64,000 nt of DNA from JADKBO01 sp965230345 (GCA_965230345.1 CBDDKR010000002.1:2914001-2978000), one strand, 5' to 3'; shown: positions 45,520 through 55,035, counted from the first letter of the stretch. Notes: a model not told the origin generated them from the letters alone. Numbers and translations are program-made.

Positions 45520-45841
45520 TGTGATGAAAGCAACGGCAAATATGGAATAGCGGTTTTTGATATTCTTGAGTTTTGGCTTTAAAACGAAAGTAATTAAAAG
45601 TTATTCTATAATGGGTGAGATTGATGTTAATTTATGTTTAACAAGACAGATTGATGAAGGTGAAATCGCAATAAGATATAATGAAGTAAAACGATTAGTT
45701 TTTGTTGATTTATAGGAAGTGTTTTTTTGATTTGCAATTACCTTGAGCGCATAATTCTTTCTATATATAAGTATTCGTAAGTTGACCTTGAATATAAATT
45801 AGACACAACTAATCTTAGGCTATGTTTTTAAATCACTTCAT
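45520..45841. other. divergent intergenic region
   Basis: About 320 bases between the minus-strand operon and moaC. It includes the 5' extension of the 43831-45519 frame (to 45600) and otherwise no gene. No exact TAnnTTTG box with a -33 partner was seen. Confidence 0.5.
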
Positions 45842-46375
45842 ATGAATGGTTATCTTTGTAAAGAATCTAATTCACCTTTTAAATTATTAAGTTTGAGTGA
45901 TAAAAAGTTTAGCCATTTGAATGCTGAGGGTAACCCCAAAATAGTTGATGTTTCAGAGAAATCCGATACATTAAGAATAGCAAAAGCAAAAGCTGAAGTA
46001 TATCTACCTACCGAGATTGTCGATCGGTTTGAAAATGATGATATAAAATTGGCTAAAGGTCCCGTGTTTCATACAGCAATATTAGCAGGAATTATGGCTT
46101 CGAAGAAAACATCTGAGTTGATTCCATTGTGTCATCCACTGCCTTTGCACAAATGTGATGTTGGTATAAAAGTCATGGGTGAAAACCGGATAGAAATAAT
46201 TTGTACAGCCAAAACTACAGGAAAAACTGGAGTTGAAATGGAAGCATTAACTGGAGCTTCTGTAGCTGCACTTACCATATATGATATGTGTAAGGGGTTT
46301 TCTCACGAAATCGAAATTCGTCGAATTTATCTTGTTGAAAAAAAAGGAGGAAAGAGCACTTATGAAAAAGCATAG
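45842..46375 (+). CDS. moaC: cyclic pyranopterin monophosphate synthase
   Basis: MoaC rearranges the MoaA product to cyclic pyranopterin monophosphate in molybdenum cofactor synthesis. The 177-residue protein has the active-site blocks GPVFHTAILAGIMASKKTSE, LIPLCHPLPLHKC, TTGKTGVEMEALTGASVAAL and CKGFSHEIEI. About 20 extra residues precede the usual FSHLN start. It overlaps the next gene by 14 bases, and its last codons carry a strong AAAGGAGG Shine-Dalgarno sequence for that gene, unusual for this phylum. No moaA, moaD or moaE is in the window. Confidence 0.95.
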   Translation: MNGYLCKESNSPFKLLSLSDKKFSHLNAEGNPKIVDVSEKSDTLRIAKAKAEVYLPTEIVDRFENDDIKLAKGPVFHTAILAGIMASKKTSELIPLCHPLPLHKCDVGIKVMGENRIEIICTAKTTGKTGVEMEALTGASVAALTIYDMCKGFSHEIEIRRIYLVEKKGGKSTYEKA

Positions 46376-47466
46376 AAAGCATGCCAAATTGGATTCTCCA
46401 ATAGGTGGAAAGTTCCATGAGAGAGAGTTGGGAATTCTTGGAGCTCCATGTTCGGTCATCGACGAATTGATAGAGATGCTAAGAAAGACGTCTTCTCAAT
46501 TAGAAAATATCCCATTCATTGACGCCAAACATAGATCAGGTGATCACGGTGGTAAGATTGGGTATACGGACCAAATAGGATGGCATGAGTTTAAATTAGA
46601 AGGACAATATTTTAATAAAAGGAAGTTTTTTTTTAGAGTATGCTGGAGTACTTATTAACGGCAATCACTTTAATGCAGAACGACAAGTAGTAATTCTCAA
46701 CAGTAAGAAAAAGGATAGCCTTTTTCGAAAAATTGATCGGCTTACTAATGTGGCGTTCATAATAGCCGATGATATAAATCAACCATACGACTATTTAGAA
46801 GAACACTTGGACCTTGGTCAGGTTCCAATTGTTGATATTCATGACCGCGATAAGATCGTTTCCATGGTTGAGTCTTGTCTAAATGAAGTTCCTGATTTGA
46901 TTGGTTGCATATTAATGGGTGGGAAAAGTGAAAGAATGGGAAAGGATAAGGCCTTAATCGAATATCATGGAATCCCGCAATATCAATATGTTGGTAGGTT
47001 GTTTGATCATTTCATGATGGACTATGTAATAAGTGTTGGAAAGGATATGGAACTAAGTCAAGAAAGGAAGCATTGTAAAGATGTGTTTTCAGGATTTGGT
47101 GTGTTAAATGGAATCCTATCCGTTTTAATTTCGAATAGAAATAAGGCCGTAATGACGGTGCCAGTGGATTTACCATTATTAGATGTTGAAGTGTTCGATA
47201 CGTTGATTAACCAAAGAAATAGTAAGAAGATAGCTACTTGTTTTTACAATCCCAATACACAATTTCCCGAACCATTGGTTACCATTTGGGAGCCTAGAGC
47301 CTTAGAAGTCATTTTAGAGTTTATTGCGTTAGGATATTCGTGCCCAAGAAAAGTATTAATCAATTCAAATATTGAAATGGTTCAAATGGATGAGGATTTT
47401 TATAAGCTAACCAATGTAAATACTCCAGATGAGATGAAGGAAATGATTAATAAGATTAAGCATTGA
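46362..47466 (+). CDS. MobA-like NTP transferase with N-terminal domain, broken by a frameshift
   Basis: The frame starting at 46362 (RBS AAAGGAGG at 46343-46350) reads HAKLDSPIGGKFHERELGIL and onward to GQYFNKRKFF, then meets a run of nine T at 46626-46634. The following frame, shifted by one base, reads LEYAGVLINGNHFNAERQVV and runs into a MobA-type nucleotidyltransferase with LMGGKSERMGKDKALIEY. With eight T the whole would be one protein of about 367 residues. Such fused proteins occur in Bacteroidota and attach GMP to molybdopterin. It may be a sequencing error, a real pseudogene or a slippage site. moaC and a helicase overlap it. Confidence 0.75.
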
Positions 47467-48764
47467 TTGGACGTTTCCCTATATCGCTTCCGCAGGAGTA
47501 CAATGATATACTCAAGGAAATAGAAGGAACCAGCAATAATTTTTTTATAACGGGAAAGGCTGGGACAGGAAAGTCAACCTTACTTCAGTTGATACGAAAT
47601 ACTTCCAAAAAGAGAATTGCAATTGTAGCACCAACCGGGGTAGCAGCATTGAACGTTAAAGGACAAACGATTCATTCTTTTTTTAAGTTTCCTCCGAAAT
47701 TTTTAGATGCTCGTGATATTGTTAAAGTTAGAGATTACAGATTATATCAAAATATAGATTGTTTGATCATTGATGAGATTTCTATGGTCCGATCGGATAT
47801 GTTTGACAATATTGATGCTTTTTTAAGAAAGAATAGAGGAAACGATGACTTTTTTGGTGGTGTACAGGTCGTAGTATTTGGAGACTTGTTTCAACTTCCT
47901 CCTGTAGTATCAAGCGATTTTGAAAAAGAAATATTTCGATCAAGATATGATAGTCCATATTTTTTTTCTGCCCACTGTTTCAAAGATGGTTTTGAACTAC
48001 GACTAATCGAATTAACCAAAGTCTATAGACAAGAAGAAATGTCTTTTATTGATTTATTAGACAGTGTTAGAATTAATCAAGTAGATGTGGATGACCTCAT
48101 GGAGTTAAATGGTCGTTTTGTACCCATAGAGGAAGACGTGTCCTATTTGATTACACTTTGTGCGACCAACGCCGCAGCAAGGGCGATTAATCAAAAAGAA
48201 CTATCCAAGATAAAGGATCGCCCTCAGATTTTTAAAGCTAAGGTTGAAGGTGAATTTAAAAGAAGTATCTATCCAACCGATGAACATCTGGTCTTGAAAG
48301 AAGGAGCTCAGGTCATGTTTGTTAAAAATGATCCTCAACGACAATTTGTTAATGGTACTATAGGAGAAATTGTTGAAATTGGTAATGATCAAGGCGTTAA
48401 AGTTCGAATAGAAACAAATCAAGGAGAAGAAAAATTGATTAATGTTGAAAAGCAGGAGTGGGAGATGATAAAATATGTCAAAAATGAGGAGGATAGAATA
48501 ATTGGTGAAGTCATAGGTAGATTTCATCAATTGCCATTGAAATTGGCTTGGGCTATTACCATACACAAGAGTCAGGGGAAAACTTTTGATCAAATTAAAA
48601 TAGATCTAGGGTGGGGGGCATTTGAGTTTGGTCAAACTTATGTAGCTTTATCGAGATGTCGAACCTTAGAGGGCATTTATTTGAATAAACCTCTTAAAAT
48701 GAAAGATATTAAAGTAGATGAGCGAGTTGTGGAATACTATGAAATGATGAGAAGATTCTTTTAA
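47463..48764 (+). CDS. Pif1/RecD-like ATP-dependent DNA helicase
   Basis: The 433-residue protein is a superfamily 1B helicase: Walker A GKAGTGKST (31-39), IAIVAPTGVAALNVKGQTIH, Walker B DCLIIDEISM, the GDLFQLPPV motif, and the C-terminal HKSQGKTFDQIKIDL with YVALSRCRTLEGIYL (motif VI). Pif1/RecD-type enzymes unwind DNA 5'-to-3'; a short Bacteroidota form like this one is common. The TTG at 47463 overlaps the preceding gene's stop codon by four bases (TTGA), so it is translationally coupled to the molybdenum cofactor genes. Confidence 0.92.
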   Translation: MIGRFPISLPQEYNDILKEIEGTSNNFFITGKAGTGKSTLLQLIRNTSKKRIAIVAPTGVAALNVKGQTIHSFFKFPPKFLDARDIVKVRDYRLYQNIDCLIIDEISMVRSDMFDNIDAFLRKNRGNDDFFGGVQVVVFGDLFQLPPVVSSDFEKEIFRSRYDSPYFFSAHCFKDGFELRLIELTKVYRQEEMSFIDLLDSVRINQVDVDDLMELNGRFVPIEEDVSYLITLCATNAAARAINQKELSKIKDRPQIFKAKVEGEFKRSIYPTDEHLVLKEGAQVMFVKNDPQRQFVNGTIGEIVEIGNDQGVKVRIETNQGEEKLINVEKQEWEMIKYVKNEEDRIIGEVIGRFHQLPLKLAWAITIHKSQGKTFDQIKIDLGWGAFEFGQTYVALSRCRTLEGIYLNKPLKMKDIKVDERVVEYYEMMRRFF

Positions 48765-48783
48765 AAAAAAACATCCTTTGATT

Positions 48784-49815
48784 ATGATAAATCTAATTAG
48801 TGATACAGTAACTAAACCTACAGCTGAAATGATTGATTTTATGCTTCAAGCAGAGGTAGGTGATGATGTGTTTGGTGAAGATCCTTCTGTAAATAGATTG
48901 GAAAGTTTTGCTGCAGGAATGTTTGGTATGGAAGCAGCTATGTTTTGTCCTTCAGGTACTATGACCAATCAAATTGCTATAAAGTTGCATACCAACCCAT
49001 TGGATGAAATGATTTGTGAACGAACCTCGCACGTCTATATGTATGAGACTGGAGGATATGCATTTAATAGCGGCGTAGCGGTTAAGCTTTTGGATGGGAC
49101 GTTCGGAAAAATAAGACCTGATCAAGTCAAGCAAGCAGTAAATGGTGATTTTGATTGGTTGCCAAAATCCGTCCTTTGTGTAATCGAAAATTCTACCAAC
49201 AAGGGAGGGGGAAACTTCTACAACTTAGATGAAATGGCTGAATTGTCTAAGACATGTAAAGAAGTCGGATTAAAATATCATTTGGATGGCGCAAGATTGT
49301 TTAATGTGCTTGAAGAAATTGATATGGATACGAAAGAATTCGGTAAGCTTTTCGATACCATTTCAATTTGTTTGTCCAAAGGATTGGGTGCTCCAGTTGG
49401 CTCTTTATTGTTGGGATCGGCAAAAGATATAAAGCGAGGTAGAAGATTCCGGAAGGTAATGGGTGGAGGAATGAGGCAAGCAGGTTATATGGCAGCAGCT
49501 GGATTATTTGCACTTAAAAACAATCGTTCGAAACTAAAAGTGGATAATGAACGTGCAAAGACAATTGGAAGGTTATTAGCTCAGCAAAAATCAATTATAA
49601 AGGTTTCTCCTGTTAAAACTAATATTGTGATTTTTGAACTAGATAAAAAGTTTTCAGCGGAATTTGTCGTAAATAGATTAAAGAGTCGAGGTATACTTAC
49701 AAGTGCATTTGGTCCATATAGCGTTCGATTGGTATTTCATTTGGATATTGACGATTCAATGTTTGAAGAAATATCGAATTCATTAAATCAACTCGATCAA
49801 ATATTGAATCAGTAG
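48784..49815 (+). CDS. ltaE: low-specificity L-threonine aldolase
   Basis: The PLP enzyme splits threonine (or allo-threonine) to glycine and acetaldehyde. The 343 residues carry LISDTVTKPTAEM, VGDDVFGEDPSVN, AMFCPSGTMTNQIA, YHLDGARLFN, and the lysine motif SICLSKGLGAPVG with GSLLLG. The ATG at 48784 is preferred over a TTG six bases earlier. It ends the plus-strand run of moaC, mobA, helicase and ltaE, 19 bases after the helicase. It converges with the CotH gene. Confidence 0.95.
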   Translation: MINLISDTVTKPTAEMIDFMLQAEVGDDVFGEDPSVNRLESFAAGMFGMEAAMFCPSGTMTNQIAIKLHTNPLDEMICERTSHVYMYETGGYAFNSGVAVKLLDGTFGKIRPDQVKQAVNGDFDWLPKSVLCVIENSTNKGGGNFYNLDEMAELSKTCKEVGLKYHLDGARLFNVLEEIDMDTKEFGKLFDTISICLSKGLGAPVGSLLLGSAKDIKRGRRFRKVMGGGMRQAGYMAAAGLFALKNNRSKLKVDNERAKTIGRLLAQQKSIIKVSPVKTNIVIFELDKKFSAEFVVNRLKSRGILTSAFGPYSVRLVFHLDIDDSMFEEISNSLNQLDQILNQ

Positions 49816-49838
49816 AATAGAATTTATGACATAAATTC

Positions 49839-51044
49839 TTATAATTCGTTTATAGCAACAAATAACCACTCCATTCTTGTGTCAAACCAATGAAGTAAGT
49901 ATTCAACTTCCTCTTCGTAAGTCGAGAAGTACACATGGTTTGGCCAAACATATTTGCCTAGAATATCCCATCTTTGAAAATTCTGCGATTTATTCAATAC
50001 GTTTGCTTTTAAAGTTACCTTATTGCTGATCTCATCTTTTTTAGAATAGAAGTAGTTGAACCTTTCTTTTAATTTGTCAATGAATAAAGGGTCTTCAAAA
50101 AGAGGTTGGATCCAAGAGGCTTTTTTTATCCAGAATTCCTCAGGAATCTCATTGTCATTATAGTTAATATTTCCAAGACTTATGTCAAAGTCCCAAATTG
50201 GTCCCATTTTGATTTTTTCATTTCGAACCATATTCATATACACACTAGTATAAAATATGGCATCGTTGTTCTTGGTTATTTCATTAATCAAATACCAATC
50301 AACTAGAGCATTCAAATCTAAATACTTCATATAGCCATTTATTGGATCTAGGCAATTTTCACCAAGGATGGTTTCTTCAACCAAGGTTATATGGCTTTTA
50401 ATGTATCGATACCTTTCATCTCTAATGTTCATGACAGGTTCTTTGATGTTAAATAAGTGATTTGATGTTTCAAAATAAATATCATTTGGATTGACTCTGT
50501 CCAACTGATCTACTTCAAGTAGAAAGCCTTCTTTACCTATGTCAACTCTACTTTCCGATTGTTCTACCTTCTGGGTAACTTGATACGTTCCCTCGTATTT
50601 ATCGTTTACATATAATTCTACAAATCTACTTTGAGGAGTCCAGTCCAAACTGCTTATTCTACCCATTTCAAAAGCTAACTCTGTTCTTAGCATTGATTTA
50701 TCAGAATAATTGGCTAGAAGAATCCACTTTTTATCTTCAGGCATGCCCAGAAATTCCTCCGATTCTTCAAACTTTAGTTGAAAAGGTTTTTTTGGAAAGG
50801 ACCAAGTCGAGTTTCCTCGTCCTCTTATTTCAATCGTTGCAGAAAGGTCATCATGTTCACCCATTCCATTGATATTACATGTCCCTGAAATGTATTTATA
50901 CTTTGAAATATTTTCTATAGAATCTTCTAATTGAATAGCAAGGATTGGTATTGGAAGTTCCTCCGTATGTGAAGAAGTATCCTTTGTACAGCTGAATACT
51001 GTAAGAATAACAAAGAGTACTGGAATGTAAAAAGTATACTTCAT
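49839..51044 (-). CDS. CotH-kinase-family lipoprotein
   Basis: The 401-residue protein has a lipoprotein signal peptide (KYTFYIPVLFVILTVFSC, lipobox Cys near residue 19). An earlier ATG at 51074 would place it out of register. The CotH fold is marked by IEIRGRGNSTWSFPKKPFQL, ILLANYSDKSMLRTELA, GTYQVTQKVE, and the metal/active-site motif MGPIWDFDISLGN. CotH enzymes are secreted protein kinases in spore-formers; related proteins are found in Bacteroidota with unknown targets. It would sit in the periplasm or outer membrane. It is a single gene. Confidence 0.9.
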   Translation of the reverse strand: MKYTFYIPVLFVILTVFSCTKDTSSHTEELPIPILAIQLEDSIENISKYKYISGTCNINGMGEHDDLSATIEIRGRGNSTWSFPKKPFQLKFEESEEFLGMPEDKKWILLANYSDKSMLRTELAFEMGRISSLDWTPQSRFVELYVNDKYEGTYQVTQKVEQSESRVDIGKEGFLLEVDQLDRVNPNDIYFETSNHLFNIKEPVMNIRDERYRYIKSHITLVEETILGENCLDPINGYMKYLDLNALVDWYLINEITKNNDAIFYTSVYMNMVRNEKIKMGPIWDFDISLGNINYNDNEIPEEFWIKKASWIQPLFEDPLFIDKLKERFNYFYSKKDEISNKVTLKANVLNKSQNFQRWDILGKYVWPNHVYFSTYEEEVEYLLHWFDTRMEWLFVAINEL

Positions 51045-51483
51045 TTTTATAGAATTAATTGAGCTAATTTGCAATTAAATATTTATAGAAAAAAATAGTT
51101 CTATACTATATAGTGTTCTTGAAGACCATTCTGTAATAAGAAGTATAATTTGATTTTAGGTGATATTGCATCAAAAATAGTATTCAAGTCTTTTGATTAA
51201 TGCCTGTTTAATAGTAAAAGGCATAGAAGTGGTTTAAAAACTGTATTCAATAGCGGAATTAACTGCTTGGAAGTCAGGTTAATTCGAAAATTCTTTTGCA
51301 TAGCCAAAGCTTTGGAAATTAATTTTTGGGCGGAGCTTGGATTTCAATGAGTTGATTCTAGCATTAGGATTTAGTTTTTAGATCACTTCATAAAATTAAA
51401 TTGATTTTTTTTATTATAAATCTTTTTAATATTAACTGAATGAATTTACTTTGCAATGCAAATAAAGAAAACACTAAAAGTAG
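51045..51483. other. intergenic region between cotH-like gene and nusB
   Basis: About 440 AT-rich bases with no gene seen. A perfect 12-base palindrome, CCAAAGCTTTGG, lies at 51304-51315. No clear promoter box with both parts was found for either neighbour. Confidence 0.5.
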
Positions 51484-52419
51484 ATGCTAAGTAGACGAAA
51501 TGCTCGAGTTAAAGTAATGCAAATGCTTTACGCTTCCAATAGAGACAATGAATTGACATTAGATGAATCTAAACGTCAGTATTGGAACAAGATTTATCAG
51601 AGCAAGGAGCTTTTATTATTTTCTCTATACACATTAGTCCAAGTTACTAAAATCTCTAAATCAGATTTTACCAAGCGACAAAAGAAATATCTTCCAAGTC
51701 AGGAGGATAAAAAGTTTGTTCCTAAATTGTTTGAGAACAGAATTATTGAAAGCATTGATAAGGATCCTAGAATTAATGCATTAAACAAGAAATTTCATTT
51801 TGGCGAAAAAATTGATAATGACTTAATACAAGGGATTTATTATGAATTTGCTAAAACTGATGCGTATAAATCTTTTATAATTGAAGATGAAGCAGAGAAT
51901 AGTGTTTTAAATATTCTTTTAGAGTTATTCCGTTTTTGTAGAGCCAATGATAATTTTATTGAAATAATTGAAGACCAATACATTAATTGGTACGATGATA
52001 AATCTATCATTATTGGTACGATTAAAAAGGTTTTGAAAAATCTGAATAAGAGTAATCTAATTGATATAGACTCTTACGATTCTGATTCAGAAACGGTTAA
52101 AGAATTTGGAGAAACCCTTCTTATTAGAACTTTTAAGGATAATGATTCGTTATTAGAGAAGATTCAGCCTGTTCTTAAGAATTGGGATAGTGATAGGGTG
52201 GCTATAATAGATCTTATATTACTAAAAATGGCTCTAAGCGAATTATTGGCTTTCGAAACTATTCCAACTAAGGTTACATTAAATGAATATGTAGAATTGG
52301 CAAAGCTTTACTCTACCCCCAAAAGTAAAGAGTTTGTTAATGGAATATTAGACACTTTAGTGGATTCTTTAATGAAATCAGAAGAGATCGTAAAAAAGGG
52401 CAGAGGCTTGGTCGATTAG
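51484..52419 (+). CDS. nusB: transcription antitermination factor NusB
   Basis: NusB joins NusE/S10 to hold RNA polymerase on rRNA operons. The 311-residue protein is the long form known in Bacteroidota: a NusB start (LSRRNARVKVMQMLYASN), a long lineage-specific insert, and the NusB C-terminal half (DRVAIIDLILLKMALSEL, IPTKVTLNEYVELAKLYS, SKEFVNGILDTLVD). The ATG at 51484 is the natural start. It is followed 60 bases later by a small secreted protein. Confidence 0.93.
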   Translation: MLSRRNARVKVMQMLYASNRDNELTLDESKRQYWNKIYQSKELLLFSLYTLVQVTKISKSDFTKRQKKYLPSQEDKKFVPKLFENRIIESIDKDPRINALNKKFHFGEKIDNDLIQGIYYEFAKTDAYKSFIIEDEAENSVLNILLELFRFCRANDNFIEIIEDQYINWYDDKSIIIGTIKKVLKNLNKSNLIDIDSYDSDSETVKEFGETLLIRTFKDNDSLLEKIQPVLKNWDSDRVAIIDLILLKMALSELLAFETIPTKVTLNEYVELAKLYSTPKSKEFVNGILDTLVDSLMKSEEIVKKGRGLVD

Positions 52420-52479
52420 CATGCAAAAAAGGTAATGATTTAGCATGTTAATGCGTTTTAATCTTGAAACCTTTTAATT

Positions 52480-53067
52480 ATGACCCCTAGAGTTTTAACT
52501 TTTCTTTTTTTCGTCTTGCTTACAGAAATTGTATCAGGACAAGATTCTCGGAAGACTATTATCCTTTATAATGTAGTGCCGCTGTCTGTTGAATTGGTAT
52601 CTGACGGAACGATCAAGGCTGTTTATGGTAGGGCTGATCATTATTTCAAGGGCTACCAACTGATCCAAAGGGAAGAAGATGTACAAAATGATAAGGATTA
52701 TGCCGACATGCCTTCTAATTCTTTAGTTTCCGAAGATGTATACCGCATCAATTATCAGAAAGATGTTGCTACATTAAATGAGCAAGCGATTAAGGATTTA
52801 GAAGCTATAAAAGTATTGTTGTTTACTCAACAGGATAAAAAAATCATTATTACGCCATATGAGATAGACGAGCAGAATAAAAAAGAAGTGATTTTATCAC
52901 AAAATAGACTGTCAGCATGTCTTTCGTATCTTGAAATCTTGGGTGTAAATAAAGAACAAATTATACTAGACAATACTTCTCAAATCAATAATGAAGAATC
53001 TATTATTATATCTTCCATTTCAAATGAACAATTGCATACTCAAAAAGCAATAGAAACTTCTCATTAA
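52480..53067 (+). CDS. small secreted protein, OmpA-like
   Basis: The 195-residue protein starts with a signal peptide (TPRVLTFLFFVLLTEIVSGQ). The C-terminal half resembles a shortened OmpA-like fold (INYQKDVATLNEQAIKDLEA, then LSQNRLSACLSYLEILGV), but key residues for peptidoglycan binding are not clear, so it may be degenerate. It follows nusB after 60 bases. Confidence 0.65.
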   Translation: MTPRVLTFLFFVLLTEIVSGQDSRKTIILYNVVPLSVELVSDGTIKAVYGRADHYFKGYQLIQREEDVQNDKDYADMPSNSLVSEDVYRINYQKDVATLNEQAIKDLEAIKVLLFTQQDKKIIITPYEIDEQNKKEVILSQNRLSACLSYLEILGVNKEQIILDNTSQINNEESIIISSISNEQLHTQKAIETSH

Positions 53068-53253
53068 AAACCTATAGTTCATTTAATATAAGGATAACAT
53101 AAAATAGAATAAGTGTATTCTATGGATGGAGATTGAAGTATGAAAAACCTATTGTTCTATAGACTCTTATATAGGTGGTTGTATTATGGATATAATCATT
53201 CTAAATTAATACAAATTTATTGCAGTCGTGCTTTTAAATTTAACAAGTGCTGC

Positions 53254-53261
53254 TAAATTTG
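53254..53261 (+). promoter_or_regulatory. candidate -7 box at the MATE gene start
   Basis: TAAATTTG fits TAnnTTTG but lies only 6 bases before the ATG at 53268, so transcription would begin about at the start codon (leaderless). No -33 partner. Weak. Confidence 0.25.
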
Positions 53262-53267
53262 CAAGGA

Positions 53268-54605
53268 ATGAAATTAAACACATCTTACGCTCATATATTT
53301 AAGATTTCTGCTCCAATTATGTTGGGCAGTGCAGCTCAAAATATCATTGTCCTTTCTGACAATGTTTTTTTATATCATTATGATAGTATTGATTTTGGTG
53401 CGATTGGGCTAGTTGGAGCTTTTTATCTGATTATTGCTTCTATCGGTTTTGGGTTCTCAAGAGGTGGTCAAATACTGATGGCAAGAAAATATGGAGAGAA
53501 CTCTTTCTCCTCAATAGGTAGTTATTTTCAAGCATTGATCATATTTGAATTGTTGATGGCTTTTGGAATTATGCTTTCCATTCAATATTATGCGGAAGAC
53601 TTTTTTAAGCTATTTATAGAATCTCCCGATATCTTATCAAGAACTCTGGACTACATTCATCCCAGAGCGTTAGGCATACCCTTTAGTTTTATTGGAGTTT
53701 GTTTGATTGCTTTGTATACGGGAGTGTCGAGACCAACCTTTATTTTGATAGATACCGTCATTTTGGCATTGTCCAATATAATTCTGAATTATGTTCTAAT
53801 TTATGGACACCTGGGATTTGAACCTATGGGTATAAAAGGAGCAGCATGGGCCTCGACAATAGCTGAGATTATTGCCTTTATTTGCTTCATTATATATATG
53901 GTGTTCGACAAAAAGAATCGTATATATAAGTTGCTGACGATTAGTCGTTTGAAGTTGAAGAATGTTTATCAAACTATTGATGTATCATTGCCTATTGTAG
54001 CACAGTCGGTTGTAGGACTTGGAGCATATTTTTTCTTTTTCACATTTATAGAGAATAACAGTAGTCAAGATTTGGAGATATCCAACTTGATTCGAAACGT
54101 ATACTTAATCCTTTCCATTCCTACTTGGGGATATTCTACAGGAATTAATACGATTGTCAGTTCTTTTATTGGGAACAGGAAAAGACTTGCAGTTATTCCT
54201 ATGACGTGGCGTACTACTAAAATTAACATTTGGTCTACGTTATTGATTACTGTTCCTATTTGTGTATTCCCTAATTTCTTTCTTTATCCGTTGTACGGAG
54301 GAGGTGAAACGGATTTATTATCAATGAGTTCTAATTTGTTGCTTCTTCTCATACCTATACTGGCTTTATTTTCCATTGGATCGATCTTCTTGAATGGATT
54401 AATCGGAACTGGACATACCAATACAGCATTTTGGATACAGTTTATAGCGACCCTATTATATATGATATACATATATGTTGTAATCAAAGTGTATAAGATG
54501 AATTTGATTTGGGCTTGGTCTAGTGAGTTCGTCTATTGGGGGGCAATTTTAATCATGTCTTTCATCTATTTGGAAAGTAAAAGGTGGCATGCCAGGAAGT
54601 TTTAA
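53268..54605 (+). CDS. MATE-family efflux transporter
   Basis: The 445-residue protein has about 12 membrane helices and the MATE pattern: KISAPIMLGSAAQNIIVLSDN, a second repeat starting IDVSLPIVAQSVVGLGAYFF, and FSRGGQILMARKYGEN in the first half. MATE pumps swap sodium or protons for drugs or metabolites. A GTG at 53247 is less likely than the ATG at 53268. It is monocistronic, followed by tRNA genes. Confidence 0.93.
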   Translation: MKLNTSYAHIFKISAPIMLGSAAQNIIVLSDNVFLYHYDSIDFGAIGLVGAFYLIIASIGFGFSRGGQILMARKYGENSFSSIGSYFQALIIFELLMAFGIMLSIQYYAEDFFKLFIESPDILSRTLDYIHPRALGIPFSFIGVCLIALYTGVSRPTFILIDTVILALSNIILNYVLIYGHLGFEPMGIKGAAWASTIAEIIAFICFIIYMVFDKKNRIYKLLTISRLKLKNVYQTIDVSLPIVAQSVVGLGAYFFFFTFIENNSSQDLEISNLIRNVYLILSIPTWGYSTGINTIVSSFIGNRKRLAVIPMTWRTTKINIWSTLLITVPICVFPNFFLYPLYGGGETDLLSMSSNLLLLLIPILALFSIGSIFLNGLIGTGHTNTAFWIQFIATLLYMIYIYVVIKVYKMNLIWAWSSEFVYWGAILIMSFIYLESKRWHARKF

Positions 54606-54675
54606 TTGGATTTCATTGAATTTCAATAACATAGAAAGTGTACAAGAATTATTTGTAAAATAATGTTGATAATAC

Positions 54676-54707
54676 TTGGTTAACTTGCCTTGAATATTCT
54701 ATATTTG
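54676..54707 (+). promoter_or_regulatory. promoter of the tRNA-Gly/tRNA-Leu unit
   Basis: TTG (54676-54678) and TATATTTG (54700-54707) are 21 bases apart, a good Bacteroidota promoter. Transcription would begin near 54714, about 29 bases before tRNA-Gly. Confidence 0.65.
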
Positions 54708-54742
54708 CATCGCTTTAATGAAAGCAAGGATAAATTGAAATT

Positions 54743-54815
<73 letters not shown>

Positions 54816-54825
54816 CCATGTCTTT

Positions 54826-54848
54826 AAGCCCATAAGGGCTTTTATTTT
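54826..54848 (+). terminator. possible terminator between the tRNA genes
   Basis: AAGCCC (54826-54831) pairs with GGGCTT (54836-54841) around ATAA and is followed by a T-rich stretch. The stem is short, so some transcripts may read into tRNA-Leu. Confidence 0.5.
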
Positions 54849-54852
54849 ATCC

Positions 54853-54937
54853 GCCCGGGTGGTGGAACTGGTAGACACGCAGGACTTAAAATCCTGTGGC
54901 CATTGCGGCCGTGTGGGTTCGATTCCCACTCCGGGTA
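54853..54937 (+). tRNA. tRNA-Leu (TAA)
   Basis: An 85-base class II tRNA with a long variable arm, D-arm with GGTGGAACTGGTAGACAC, anticodon TAA in the loop CTTAAAA, T-arm GTGGGTTCGATTCCCAC. The CCA end is not encoded (ACTA follows), unlike the neighbouring tRNA-Gly. Confidence 0.96.
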
Positions 54938-54939
54938 CT

Positions 54940-54968
54940 AAGGATTCTCATTTGAGAATCCTTTTTTT
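54940..54968 (+). terminator. intrinsic terminator after tRNA-Leu
   Basis: A perfect inverted repeat AGGATTCTCA (54941-54950) and TGAGAATCCT (54953-54962), loop of two T, followed by seven T. Confidence 0.88.
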
Positions 54969-55035
54969 GTTTATGTACCTTTCTAGTTATTTTAATAAGG
55001 TGTTAACTGACTTGATCGTCTAAGAACTTACATGG

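Noticed and set aside
46750..47466. A separate 238-residue MobA-like gene starting at GTG 46750
   Set aside because: The upstream sequence in the same frame (LEYAGVLINGNHF onward) continues the protein and joins the preceding frame across T9, so the GTG is internal.
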